Below are positions 8,768 through 16,644 of a stretch of 36,036 nucleotides of DNA, in pieces. Within the stretch, counting starts at the first letter, position 1. Every line of letters begins with the position of its first letter. Below the pieces are notes generated by a model. It did no database searches, was not told where the DNA came from, and saw only the letters and a list, made by a program, of their open reading frames with translations. Source of the stretch: an uncultured Actinomycetes bacterium (GTDB lineage: Bacteria > Actinomycetota > Actinomycetes > Mycobacteriales > Mycobacteriaceae). Where the stretch lies: NCBI GenBank assembly GCA_903862565.1, contig CAIOYU010000643.1, positions 1 to 36,036 on the forward strand. The letters run 5' to 3'. The translations under genes and the position numbers were made by a program.

Positions 8768-10189
8768 GTGACACGCCGCGGCAAAATCGTCTGCACTCTA
8801 GGTCCGGCCACCAGCACGGACGAGATGGTCAGGGCCCTGGTTGAGGCGGGCATGGACGTCGCCCGGCTGAACTTCAGCCACGGCGATTACGCCGACCATG
8901 TCGCCTCCTATGAGCGCGTCCGGAGGGCTTCCGACGCCACCGGTCGGGCCGTCGGCATTCTCGCCGACCTGCAAGGTCCCAAGATCCGGCTAGGGCGCTT
9001 CGCCGAGGAAAGGACTGTCTGGGCCAACGGCGAGACGGTGCGGATCACCGTGGAGGACTGCGAGGGTACTCACGACCGCGTGTCCACCACGTACAAGAAC
9101 CTGGCGCAGGATGCCAAACTCGGCGACCGCTTGCTTGTCGACGACGGCAATGTGGCCCTGGTTGTCGAGCGCATCGAGGGCAACGACGTGGTCTGCTGCG
9201 TGACGGAGGGCGGCCCGGTCAGCAACAACAAGGGGTTGTCGCTGCCCGGTATGGCAGTTTCCGTTCCCGCTCTGTCCGGCAAGGACATTGAGGATCTTGA
9301 GTTCGCGCTGGAGCTCGGCGTGGACCTGGTCGCGCTGTCATTTGTCCGGTCGCCGGACGACGCCGGACTGGTCCATCAGGTGATGGATCGTGTCGGCCGT
9401 CGCGTGCCGGTGATCGCCAAGCTCGAGAAGCCCGAAGCGGTGGCCAACCTGGAAGCGATCATCGAGGCGTTCGACGCGGTGATGGTGGCTCGTGGCGATC
9501 TCGGCGTCGAACTCCCACTCGAGGAAGTGCCGTTGGTCCAGAAGCGGGCCATCCAGGTCGCCCGCGAGCATGCCAAGCCGGTGATCGTCGCCACCCAGAT
9601 GCTGGAGTCGATGATCGGCAACTCGCGGCCCACCAGGGCGGAAGCCTCCGACGTCGCCAACGCGGTCCTCGACGGTGCGGATGCCGTGATGCTGTCGGGG
9701 GAGACCTCGGTCGGGAAGTTCCCGGTGGAAGCCGTCCGGACGATGGCGCGGATCATCGAGCGGGTCGAGCAGGACGGGACGGTTTCGGCCCCGGGCCTGA
9801 CCCATGTACCCCGCACTAAAGCAGGGGTGATCTCCTACGCGGCCCGTGACATCGGCGAGCGTCTCGACGCCAAGGCACTGGTCGCCTTCACCTCGTCCGG
9901 CGACACCGTGCGCCGGTTGGCCCGGCTGCACAGCCCGCTTCCGCTGCTGGCCTTCGTCACGATCCCCGAACTCCGCAGCCGGTTGGCGCTGACCTGGGGC
10001 ACTGAGACGTTCATCGTCCCGGCGATGGACAGCACCGACGACATGATCCGGCAGGTGGACCAGGCTTTTCTCGCGCTCGGCCGCTACCAGCGTGGTGATC
10101 TGGTGATCATCGTCGCAGGTGCTCCGCCGGGCACAGTAGGCTCGACGAATCTGATTCATGTCCACCGGATCGGGGAGAACGACCACTAG
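8768..10189 (+). CDS. pykA: Pyruvate kinase
   Basis: Pyruvate kinase transfers phosphate from phosphoenolpyruvate to ADP, the last step of glycolysis, in the cytoplasm as a tetramer. The 473-residue sequence has the N-terminal barrel start RRGKIVCTLGPAT, ARLNFSHGDY, the substrate motif VIAKLEKPEAVANL with the catalytic Lys, the metal-binding MVARGDLGVELPLE, and ATQMLESMI followed by SGETSVGKFPVEAV. The B domain (about residues 70-165) and the C-terminal allosteric domain (TSSGDTVRRLARLHS) are complete. GTG 8768 is chosen because the protein then begins at the usual TRRGKIV. It follows the DUF2752 gene by 46 nt and probably has its own promoter. Confidence 0.96.
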   Translation: MTRRGKIVCTLGPATSTDEMVRALVEAGMDVARLNFSHGDYADHVASYERVRRASDATGRAVGILADLQGPKIRLGRFAEERTVWANGETVRITVEDCEGTHDRVSTTYKNLAQDAKLGDRLLVDDGNVALVVERIEGNDVVCCVTEGGPVSNNKGLSLPGMAVSVPALSGKDIEDLEFALELGVDLVALSFVRSPDDAGLVHQVMDRVGRRVPVIAKLEKPEAVANLEAIIEAFDAVMVARGDLGVELPLEEVPLVQKRAIQVAREHAKPVIVATQMLESMIGNSRPTRAEASDVANAVLDGADAVMLSGETSVGKFPVEAVRTMARIIERVEQDGTVSAPGLTHVPRTKAGVISYAARDIGERLDAKALVAFTSSGDTVRRLARLHSPLPLLAFVTIPELRSRLALTWGTETFIVPAMDSTDDMIRQVDQAFLALGRYQRGDLVIIVAGAPPGTVGSTNLIHVHRIGENDH

Positions 10190-10215
10190 ATCGGTGCGAA
10201 AGGAAGTGCGGCGAG

Positions 10216-11097
10216 TTGGCTGAACCGGTAGCCAGGTCGGACTTCGACGAACTGCTCGCCGTTCTTGAGCTGTCGCCGGGCGACGATGACGTTTACGTCG
10301 GTCGGCATCCGCGTAAGAATCCGATGCGCACCTTCGGTGGCCAACTGATGGCCCAGAGCTTTGTGGCCGCCAGCCGTAGCTTGGACCATGATCTGCCGCC
10401 GAGCGCGCTGTCGATCCACTTCATCGCCGGCGGTGACCCCTCGATTGACATCGAGTTCCATGTCGTCAAGTTGCGAGACGAACGGCGCTTCGCCAACCGG
10501 CGGGTCGACGCCATGCAGAACGGCAAGCTGCTGGCCACCGCCCTCGTGTCCTTCCTGGCCGGTGGTCACGGCCTCGAGCACAACTTCGAGATGCCCAAAG
10601 TGCCTGAGCCGCACACGCTTCCCACCATCGACGAACTGCTTGTCGGCTACGAGGAAGTGGTTCCGGCGTTCGTGAGCGCGTTGCGGCCGATCGAGTGGCG
10701 CTACACCAACGACCCGGCCTGGGTGATGCGCGACAAAGGCGGCCGGCTCGAGCGAAACCGGGTGTGGCTAAAGGCTGCCGGTGAGATGCCCGCCGATCCG
10801 GTGCTCCATACCGCGGCCATGATCTACTCCTCGGACACGACGGTCCTGGATACGATCATCACCACCCACGGACTGTCCTGGGGGTGGGACCGCATCTTCG
10901 CGGTCACCGTCAACCATTCGGTGTGGTTTCACCGCCAGGTCGACTTCGCCGACTGGGTGCTCTATTCCACTGCCTCGCCTGTCGCCGCGGAGTCACGCGG
11001 GCTCGGCATGGGCCACTTCTTCAACAGGTCCGGCCAGGTGATCGCCACAGTGGTCCAGGAAGGCATCGTCAAACACTTTCCGGGTGTCGCGAAATAG
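10216..11097 (+). CDS. tesB: Acyl-CoA thioesterase II
   Basis: TesB-type enzymes hydrolyse acyl-CoA to free fatty acid and CoA using a tandem (double) hot-dog fold. The 293-residue protein shows the first hot-dog (MRTFGGQLMAQSFVAA, AISIHF-like LSIHFIAGGDPS) and the second (DTIITTHGLSWGWDRIFAVTVNHSVWFH ... VIATVVQEGIVKH). The Asp of YSSDTTVLDT, the Ser/Thr of NHSVWFH and the Gln of VVQEG match the Asp-Thr-Gln catalytic set of E. coli TesB. The start is a TTG: AAAGGAAG lies 9 bases upstream, and no ATG or GTG gives the conserved N-terminus. The order pykA-tesB is as in M. tuberculosis (Rv1617-Rv1618). Confidence 0.93.
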   Translation: MAEPVARSDFDELLAVLELSPGDDDVYVGRHPRKNPMRTFGGQLMAQSFVAASRSLDHDLPPSALSIHFIAGGDPSIDIEFHVVKLRDERRFANRRVDAMQNGKLLATALVSFLAGGHGLEHNFEMPKVPEPHTLPTIDELLVGYEEVVPAFVSALRPIEWRYTNDPAWVMRDKGGRLERNRVWLKAAGEMPADPVLHTAAMIYSSDTTVLDTIITTHGLSWGWDRIFAVTVNHSVWFHRQVDFADWVLYSTASPVAAESRGLGMGHFFNRSGQVIATVVQEGIVKHFPGVAK

Positions 11098-11100
11098 GGG

Positions 11101-11691
11101 CTATCGGCCCGGTGACGGGGACTGGTTGCTGAACCGGTTTTCCACGGACTGACGGAAATCCGCCGTGCACTGGTCGACCTTGCTCTGGTCTTGACCGGCC
11201 TGCTGGACACAGTCGACGTAGTCCCCGCCCCCGACGGTCTTGAACACCCATACACCGAGCACCATGAGCGCCACGCTGACGGCGATCGCGACCACTCCGA
11301 GCACGATGCCGGCCAGAGCGACGCCACCGTTGTCGGCCTCTCCGCGCTTGACCCGCGATCTGGCGACGATACCCAGGATCACCGCGACCACGCCGAGTGC
11401 GATTCCACCGAAGATCGTGAACGACGAAATCACGGCGACGATGGCGGTGACGAGTGCTGCGATTCCCAAGCCGTTGCGCGGTGCGACGGGAGCGTTCGGG
11501 TAGGCGCCGTAGGGCATGGGCGGCGGGGGGTAGGCGCCCGGGTACAGACCCTGCGGCGGTACGCCGTACTGGCCGGCGGGACCGGGGACGCCGGGCGGAT
11601 AGGCGTAGGGGTACTGCGGCGGGCCCGCGGGGGGAGCAGGGGTGGCAGGTGGGATCTCAGGAGTGCCGTAGGACTCGGGTTTGTCGGTCAT
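11101..11691 (-). CDS. DUF4190-type membrane protein with Pro/Tyr-rich N-terminus
   Basis: The 196-residue product has a Pro/Gly/Tyr-rich first half (PPQYPYAYPPGVPGPAGQYG) then two transmembrane helices in the DUF4190 pattern: NGLGIAALVTAIVAVISSFTIFGGIALGVVAVILGIVARSRVKRGEADNGGVALAGIVLGVVAIAVSVALMVLGVWV. After the second helix come about 45 residues with two cysteines (DYVDCVQQAGQDQSKVDQC), probably extracytoplasmic and possibly disulfide-linked. Its stop lies only 3 bp from that of the convergent tesB. ATG 11691 is a plausible start. Function is unknown; proline-rich N-termini of this kind occur in many mycobacterial envelope proteins. Confidence 0.8.
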   Translation of the reverse strand: MTDKPESYGTPEIPPATPAPPAGPPQYPYAYPPGVPGPAGQYGVPPQGLYPGAYPPPPMPYGAYPNAPVAPRNGLGIAALVTAIVAVISSFTIFGGIALGVVAVILGIVARSRVKRGEADNGGVALAGIVLGVVAIAVSVALMVLGVWVFKTVGGGDYVDCVQQAGQDQSKVDQCTADFRQSVENRFSNQSPSPGR

Positions 11692-11790
11692 TGGCTAGCC
11701 CTTCGCGTGTCTTCCGGTCGCTTTCCGTTTCGCGGATGGTGTTGGTCAGGGTACTGGTCGGTCGGTATGCGGAGAGCTCGAAACGATGAA

Positions 11791-11832
11791 GGCGCGGATC
11801 GGCGGACTGCGATGCAGCCACCGATCCGCGCC
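11791..11832 (-). terminator. Long stem-loop, probable terminator of the HdeD-like gene
   Basis: GGCGCGGATCGG (11791-11802) and CCGATCCGCGCC (11821-11832) form a perfect 12-bp stem; the 18-nt loop holds a second small hairpin, CTGC-GAT-GCAG. On the minus strand the stem follows the HdeD-like gene (stop 11856) and is followed by TTCATCGTTT, weakly U-rich. Termination between the two leftward genes is the simplest reading. Confidence 0.65.
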
Positions 11833-11855
11833 CTATCAGGTTGCAGATGGCGAGA

Positions 11856-12467
11856 TCAGCGAGTGCCGAGAACCTCGTTGACGGTATTGCGCACCTCGTG
11901 GCCGGTGTGCCGAAGCTGCAGGCCGGAGATGATCTCGATGATGCCGATGATGATCAGCCAGATGGCGGTCACGAAGGTCAGCGTGACCAGGGAATCGAAC
12001 GGGTAGGCCAGCATGACGACGCCGGCGAGGATCGTGACGAGCCCGAAGAAGATGCTCCAGCCGCGTCCGGGAGTCCCGTGCAGTTCGCTGATCGCCATCG
12101 CGACGGTCGCGACGCCGCGGAAGATGAATCCCACTCCGATCCAGATCGCCAGCAGCAGCAGGGCCGTGCTCTTGTCGCTGCCGAAGTGACGGTAGGCCAG
12201 CACGGCCAGGATCAACGATGCTGCGCCGCTGAGGAACAGCAGGAACCGGCTTCCGGCCGAGGCATGCAGGCTGAAGGCCATCGCCACCTGGGCGATGCCC
12301 GAGACCAGCAGGTAGGCGGCGAACAGGAAAGCCGCGACCACCAGGGTCTTGCCCGGCCACGCCCAGATCAGGGCGCCGAGCGCGATGGCAAGGACACCGG
12401 ACAGAACGGTCGATTTCCAGAGGTTCTGAAAGAGGGAAGGTCGGTACTGCGTCGTGGAGGTTGTCAT
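11856..12467 (-). CDS. HdeD-family (DUF308) membrane protein
   Basis: This is a 203-residue integral membrane protein with six hydrophobic helices arranged as three DUF308-type pairs: SGVLAIALGALIWAWPGKTLVVAAFLFAAYLLVSGIAQVA, FLLFLSGAASLILAVLAYRHFG with ALLLLAIWIGVGFIFRGVATVAMAI, and IFFGLVTILAGVVMLAYPFDSLVTLTFVTAIWLIIIGIIEIISGLQL. The W-P-G and Y-P-F turns between helices are family features. HdeD proteins are linked to acid resistance in enterobacteria; the mycobacterial role is unproven. I prefer ATG 12467 (MTTSTTQYRPS), since the ORF start at 12485 adds only MCKTAT; neither has a clear ribosome-binding site, so the choice is uncertain. Confidence 0.8.
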   Translation of the reverse strand: MTTSTTQYRPSLFQNLWKSTVLSGVLAIALGALIWAWPGKTLVVAAFLFAAYLLVSGIAQVAMAFSLHASAGSRFLLFLSGAASLILAVLAYRHFGSDKSTALLLLAIWIGVGFIFRGVATVAMAISELHGTPGRGWSIFFGLVTILAGVVMLAYPFDSLVTLTFVTAIWLIIIGIIEIISGLQLRHTGHEVRNTVNEVLGTR

Positions 12468-12511
12468 TGTGGCAGTCTTACACATCGGTAAGACAAATAG
12501 GCGCGTTGATC

Positions 12512-12522
12512 GTCAATTTGAC
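12512..12522. promoter_or_regulatory. Palindrome joining two divergent -35-like elements
   Basis: GTCAA-T-TTGAC is a perfect 5-1-5 palindrome between the HdeD-like gene and the amino-acid ABC operon. Read rightward it gives TTGACC (12518-12523), read leftward TTGACG (12516-12511), both good SigA -35 hexamers back to back. The matching -10 positions are weak (CCTGAT at 12541 rightward with a 17-nt spacer; TCTTAC leftward), so a regulator may be involved. Inference only. Confidence 0.4.
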
Positions 12523-12585
12523 CGGACTTTTGGCATGTGCCCTGATGGTCCGGTGCTGTGAGCGACGAAGAGAATGAGGGTAGCC

Positions 12586-13509
12586 GTGATTACAGCCCAC
12601 CAGTATCGAGGACGTTTCTGGCGGACGTCGACCATCGTGGTCGCCGCGTGCGCGGTGGTCCTGTCGGGGTGCGCGACGAACAGCGAAACCGGCACCGGGA
12701 CGGGCGCATCCGGCCCGAGCACGGCAGTGAACGCCAAGAAGGTCGACGACATCGCCGCGACCCTCCCCGAGGAGATCCGCTCATCGGGCAAGCTCGTCGT
12801 CGGGGTCAACCTTCCCTACGCGCCAAATGAGTTCAAGGATTCCGACGGCAAGATCGTCGGGTTCGACGTCGACCTGATGAACGCTGTCGCGGCCACTCTC
12901 GGCCTGACCCCGGATTACCGTGAGTCCGACTTCGCCAAGATCATTCCGTCCATCGAGGGCGAAACCTACAACGTTGGAATGTCGTCCTTCACCGACACCA
13001 AGGAGCGCGAGAAGCAGGTCGACTTCGTCACCTACTTCTCGGCGGGCACGCTGTGGGCGCAGCGCCCGGGCGAGGCGATCGACCCCACGAACGCCTGCGG
13101 CAAGAAGGTGGCGGTGCAGGCCACGACCGTTCAGGAGACCGACGAACTCCCGGCCAAGAGCAAGGCCTGCGTGAACGCCGGCAAGCCGGAGATCGAGATC
13201 GTGAAGTTCGACGGCCAGGACGCCGTCACCAATGCCGTCGTTCTCGGCCAGGTCGACGCGATGTCCGCGGATTCGCCGGTCACCTCCTATGCCATCAAGC
13301 AGAGCAACGGCAAACTCGAGGGCGCCGGCGAGATCTTCGATTCGGCCCCCTACGGGTGGCCGGTGAAAAAGGGCTCGCCGCTGGCGAAGTCGCTGATGAA
13401 GGCTGTCGAGCACCTGATCAAGACCGGCGATTACAAGACCATCGCCACCAATTGGGGCGTCCAGGCCGGCATGATCGACAAGCCGGTTATCAACGGAGCC
13501 AAGAGCTGA
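12586..13509 (+). CDS. Polar amino-acid ABC transporter substrate-binding lipoprotein
   Basis: A family-3 solute-binding protein of about 307 residues that would deliver a polar amino acid (glutamine, glutamate or similar) to the adjacent permease. The N-terminus is a lipoprotein signal: RRFW-type charges, the helix IVVAACAVV and lipobox LSGC, with Cys as the lipidation site. The mature domain reads KLVVGVNLPYAPNEF...GKIVGFDVDLMNAVAATLG, the class signature, then VGMSSFTDTKEREKQVDFVTYF and a C-terminal KTGDYKTIATNWGV. GTG 12586 has GAGGG five bases upstream; ATG 12574 in the same frame lacks proper spacing. The substrate cannot be read from sequence. Seventeen bases separate it from the permease gene. 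Confidence 0.9.
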   Translation: MITAHQYRGRFWRTSTIVVAACAVVLSGCATNSETGTGTGASGPSTAVNAKKVDDIAATLPEEIRSSGKLVVGVNLPYAPNEFKDSDGKIVGFDVDLMNAVAATLGLTPDYRESDFAKIIPSIEGETYNVGMSSFTDTKEREKQVDFVTYFSAGTLWAQRPGEAIDPTNACGKKVAVQATTVQETDELPAKSKACVNAGKPEIEIVKFDGQDAVTNAVVLGQVDAMSADSPVTSYAIKQSNGKLEGAGEIFDSAPYGWPVKKGSPLAKSLMKAVEHLIKTGDYKTIATNWGVQAGMIDKPVINGAKS

Positions 13510-13525
13510 CCGCACGGCCGACCGG

Positions 13526-14467
13526 ATGACGACCGAGCAGACCGGAGTGCCCGCGGTGCCCGGAATGCAGCCGGCCGCCATCGACGCAGTCCCGTTGCGG
13601 CATCCGTGGCGGTGGGTGGGTGCCGCAGCGATCGTCGCTCTCGTCGGGCTGTTTCTCTACGGCGCGGCCACCAACCCCGCCTATGGCTGGGCCACTTACC
13701 GTAAGTACCTTTTCGACCACCGGGTTTCGGAAGCGGCGTGGAACACGCTGCAGCTGACCTTCTGGTCGATGGCACTGGGACTGGCGCTCGGGGTCGCGCT
13801 GGCGGTGATGCGCCTGTCGCCCAACCCGGTCCTGAAATATGTCTCGTGGGTGTACCTGTGGATCTTCCGAGGCACTCCGGTTTATGTTCAGCTCGTGTTC
13901 TGGGGACTCTTCCCGACGCTCTACCAGAAGATTCAACTCGGTATTCCGTTCGGGCCCAGCTTCTTTCACCTTGATCTGCGCAACCTGTCGATCAGCTTCA
14001 TCCTGGCGATCGTCGGCCTGGGCCTCAACGAGGCCGCCTACATGGCTGAGATCATCCGTGCCGGAATCGCGTCGGTACCCGAAGGGCAGACCGAGGCCTC
14101 GACCGCACTGGGCATGTCGTGGTGGATGACCATGCGGCGCATCGTTCTTCCGCAAGCGATGCGGGTCATCATTCCACCGACCGGTAACGAACTGATCAGC
14201 ATGCTCAAGACCACGTCGCTGGTGACCGCGGTTCCCTACACGCTCGAGCTGTACACCCGTACCCGCGACATCTCGGCGGTGATTTTCCAGCCCATCCCGT
14301 TGCTGCTGGTTGCCGCAACGTGGTACCTGGCGATCACCAGTGTGCTGATGGTCGGGCAGTACTTCCTCGAAAAGCATTTCTCCCGAGGCATTTCCCGCAA
14401 GCTCACCGCCAAGCAACTCGAGGTGTTGGCCCAGGCGCAGATCGGCGCGAAGGAGGGTCACGTATGA
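13526..14467 (+). CDS. Polar amino-acid ABC transporter permease
   Basis: The 313-residue product is an inner-membrane permease of the HisM/GlnP class. It has an N-terminal helix ([19 protein letters not shown]), then the conserved [27 protein letters not shown] segment, the [14 protein letters not shown] motif, and the cytoplasmic EAA loop [43 protein letters not shown] that docks with the ATPase. Two further helices end the protein. It carries about 75 residues before the core, including a periplasmic insertion around [17 protein letters not shown]. Only one permease gene is present, so a homodimer is likely. The stop overlaps the ATPase start (ATGA). Confidence 0.93.
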   Translation: MTTEQTGVPAVPGMQPAAIDAVPLRHPWRWVGAAAIVALVGLFLYGAATNPAYGWATYRKYLFDHRVSEAAWNTLQLTFWSMALGLALGVALAVMRLSPNPVLKYVSWVYLWIFRGTPVYVQLVFWGLFPTLYQKIQLGIPFGPSFFHLDLRNLSISFILAIVGLGLNEAAYMAEIIRAGIASVPEGQTEASTALGMSWWMTMRRIVLPQAMRVIIPPTGNELISMLKTTSLVTAVPYTLELYTRTRDISAVIFQPIPLLLVAATWYLAITSVLMVGQYFLEKHFSRGISRKLTAKQLEVLAQAQIGAKEGHV

Positions 14468-15258
14468 CCGGGAGCGCTGTCCCCGCGGGGAGTGCGGAAA
14501 GGCCGATGGTCGAGGCCCAGCAGGTCTGTAAGGACTTCGGTGCGTTATCGGTCCTCAAGGGTGTGACCCTCTCGGTCGGCAGGGGCCAGGTGCTGGTGCT
14601 GGTAGGGCCGTCCGGTTCCGGCAAGTCCACGTTCCTGCGCTGCATCAACCACCTCGAGAACGTCTCGGCCGGAAGACTTTATGTCGATGGGCAGTTGGTC
14701 GGCTATCGGGAGAGCCACGGCAAGCTCTATGAAATGCCGCAGCGCGACGCGGCCAAACAGCGCCGCGACATCGGCATGGTGTTTCAGCACTTCAACTTGT
14801 TCCCGCACCGTACCGCGCTGGAGAACATCGTCGAGGCACCCGTGAACGTCAAGGGCGTGAAGAAGGCCCAGGCGGTGCAGCGAGCACGCGACCTGCTGAC
14901 CGAGGTCGGGTTGTCGGACAAAGCCGACGCCTACCCGGCGCAGTTGTCGGGCGGCCAGCAACAACGGGTCGCGATTGCGCGCGCCCTTGCGATGGACCCG
15001 AAGCTGATGCTCTTCGACGAACCCACCTCGGCGCTCGATCCCGAACTGGTGGGCGAGGTTCTGGCGGTCATGAAGAAGTTGGCCGCCGCCGGGATGACGA
15101 TGGTCGTGGTGACCCATGAGATGGGATTCGCCCGCGAGGTCGCTGACCAGTTGGTCTTCATGGATGCCGGGGTGATCGTCGAGAGCGGGCCACCCCGGGA
15201 GGTGCTCGCCAACCCGCAGCACGACCGCACCAAGGCGTTCCTATCGAAGGTGATGTGA
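14464..15258 (+). CDS. Polar amino-acid ABC transporter ATP-binding protein
   Basis: This 264-residue ATPase energises the importer formed with the two preceding genes. It has Walker [10 protein letters not shown], the Q-loop in [20 protein letters not shown], the signature [15 protein letters not shown], Walker [17 protein letters not shown] and the switch His in [15 protein letters not shown], all intact. The GlnQ/HisP-like sequence VYVDGQL-type insertion (about residues 75-95, [22 protein letters not shown]) is typical of this subfamily. I take ATG 14464, overlapping the permease stop by 4 nt; the ORF-track start at 14320 lies inside the permease. It ends 4 bp from the convergent cyclase gene. 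Confidence 0.95.
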   Translation: MTGSAVPAGSAERPMVEAQQVCKDFGALSVLKGVTLSVGRGQVLVLVGPSGSGKSTFLRCINHLENVSAGRLYVDGQLVGYRESHGKLYEMPQRDAAKQRRDIGMVFQHFNLFPHRTALENIVEAPVNVKGVKKAQAVQRARDLLTEVGLSDKADAYPAQLSGGQQQRVAIARALAMDPKLMLFDEPTSALDPELVGEVLAVMKKLAAAGMTMVVVTHEMGFAREVADQLVFMDAGVIVESGPPREVLANPQHDRTKAFLSKVM

Positions 15259-15262
15259 GCGG

Positions 15263-16579
15263 TCAGCCCATAACGCTTTCCAGTTGATCGGGCGCCACTT
15301 CCACAGGCTGCTTGTGCCCGACGAGGTACCACGTGTGCATCGGGCCCTTCCCCTTGATCTGAATCGTTCCGCGTTCCTCGAGCACGAAAGCGTGCTGGAG
15401 GCGTTCAAAAATGTTCTGCGGAACTTGAATTCGGCCTTCGGGGTCGGTGGACTCCATCCTGGACGCAACGTTGACGGCGTCGCCCCAGACGTCGTAGAAG
15501 AACCGCCGGGCGCCGACGACGCCGGCGACCACCGGTCCCGCCGCCATGCCCATGCGCAGCGGCACCGGATCGCCGCGGGGATCGCGCAGGTCCGCAACTG
15601 CCCGGGACATGTCCAGAGCGAGCGCAGCGAGCGCCTCGACGTGGTCGGGGCGGGGGACCGGCACGCCACTGACCACCATGTAGGCGTCGCCGGTGGTCTT
15701 GATCTTCTCCAGACCGTGCCTGTCGACGAGCCTGTCGAAGGTGGTGTAGAGCCGGTCGAGGAACCGGACCAGCTCCGTCGGTGAAATCTCGCTGGCGCGC
15801 CGGGTGAATCCGGCGATGTCGGCGAACAGGATCGAGGCATCGTCGAAGCGGTCGGCGATCACGCCGTGGGCCGGGTCCTTCAGTTGTTCGGCCACGGTGG
15901 CCGGCAGGATGTTCGTCAACAGCGCTTCGGAGCGGTTGTATTCGACTTCCATCGCGGCTTCGGCGCGGGCCGCTTCCCTCATGGCGTACCACACAGTCAC
16001 AAAGATCAACGCGCACGCCGAGATCATCGAGATCACGAAGCCGGTGTTGACCAACCAGCGTGGCTGGATACGGGTGTCCCCGGGAACCATGAACTGCAAC
16101 GTGATCGCCAGCCCCGTGCCCAGCGCCACCACGGTCGCCGCCAACAGCGTGTGTTCCACACCGAGGATCAGCACCGCCAGCGACGCCGACACCAGATAGA
16201 AGAACTGCATGCCGGCGTCGGTGCCGATTTGCCAGCACACGAACGTCAGGGTCACGTAGGCGAAAATGATGAAGGCGAGTGATGCCACCAACTCGCCGAA
16301 CCGGTGCAGCAGCGGGATGAGCATGAAGACGATCGAGTTGGCGATGTTGAGCAGCCCGAGGTTGAACACCCCCGGTGAGAGCGTGGTCTCCACGACGCCG
16401 AAAACAAATGTGACAGCCGCGGTGATCCATGCGGCGAGGTTGAGCACCTGCATCCGGCGCTGGACGATCTGTGCCCAATGGTCATTCCTGGCCGATGGAC
16501 GGCGCTGGAACCGCTCGCAATCCGACCGGCGAAACCGTTCCGGCAGCAGCCGTCGAGCGTCTTTCCGCTCGGCATCCAT
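15263..16579 (-). CDS. cya: Membrane-bound class III adenylate cyclase
   Basis: The 438-residue protein has a six-helix membrane domain (about residues 45-210, WITAAVTFVFGVVETTL to VISMISACALIFVTVWYAM), a linker rich in Ala/Glu, and one class IIIa cyclase catalytic domain. It closely resembles M. tuberculosis Rv1625c, which works as a homodimer. Catalytic positions are intact: metal-binding Asp in LFADIAGFTRRAS and in EKIKTTGDAYMVV, the substrate Lys of the same EKIK motif, the adenine-selecting Asp in DVWGDAVNVASRM and the transition-state Asn and Arg of that motif. So it should make cAMP from ATP. A TACGCT -10 lies exactly 6 bases before ATG 16579, so the mRNA is probably leaderless. It is divergent from an unknown membrane protein. 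Confidence 0.95.
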   Translation of the reverse strand: MDAERKDARRLLPERFRRSDCERFQRRPSARNDHWAQIVQRRMQVLNLAAWITAAVTFVFGVVETTLSPGVFNLGLLNIANSIVFMLIPLLHRFGELVASLAFIIFAYVTLTFVCWQIGTDAGMQFFYLVSASLAVLILGVEHTLLAATVVALGTGLAITLQFMVPGDTRIQPRWLVNTGFVISMISACALIFVTVWYAMREAARAEAAMEVEYNRSEALLTNILPATVAEQLKDPAHGVIADRFDDASILFADIAGFTRRASEISPTELVRFLDRLYTTFDRLVDRHGLEKIKTTGDAYMVVSGVPVPRPDHVEALAALALDMSRAVADLRDPRGDPVPLRMGMAAGPVVAGVVGARRFFYDVWGDAVNVASRMESTDPEGRIQVPQNIFERLQHAFVLEERGTIQIKGKGPMHTWYLVGHKQPVEVAPDQLESVMG

Positions 16580-16585
16580 CGTTGC

Positions 16586-16591
16586 AGCGTA
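16586..16591 (-). promoter_or_regulatory. Candidate -10 element for leaderless cya mRNA
   Basis: On the minus strand TACGCT (TANNNT) is followed by six bases and then the ATG of the cyclase gene, which places the expected transcription start on the A of the start codon. Confidence 0.5.
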
Positions 16592-16644
16592 ACGTGCCCG
16601 GAGGTTTCTTTTTTTGTTGTCCTGGCGAGTCGGAGGAGACAGCC

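Noticed and set aside
12558-12830. GTG-started ORF MSDEENEGSRD in front of the amino-acid-binding lipoprotein
   Set aside because: It overlaps the lipoprotein signal in another frame and loses protein-like character after a few residues.
16471-16644. N-terminal extension of the unknown membrane protein
   Set aside because: It would run through the start of the divergent cyclase gene, while GTG 16645 has a near-perfect ribosome-binding site.
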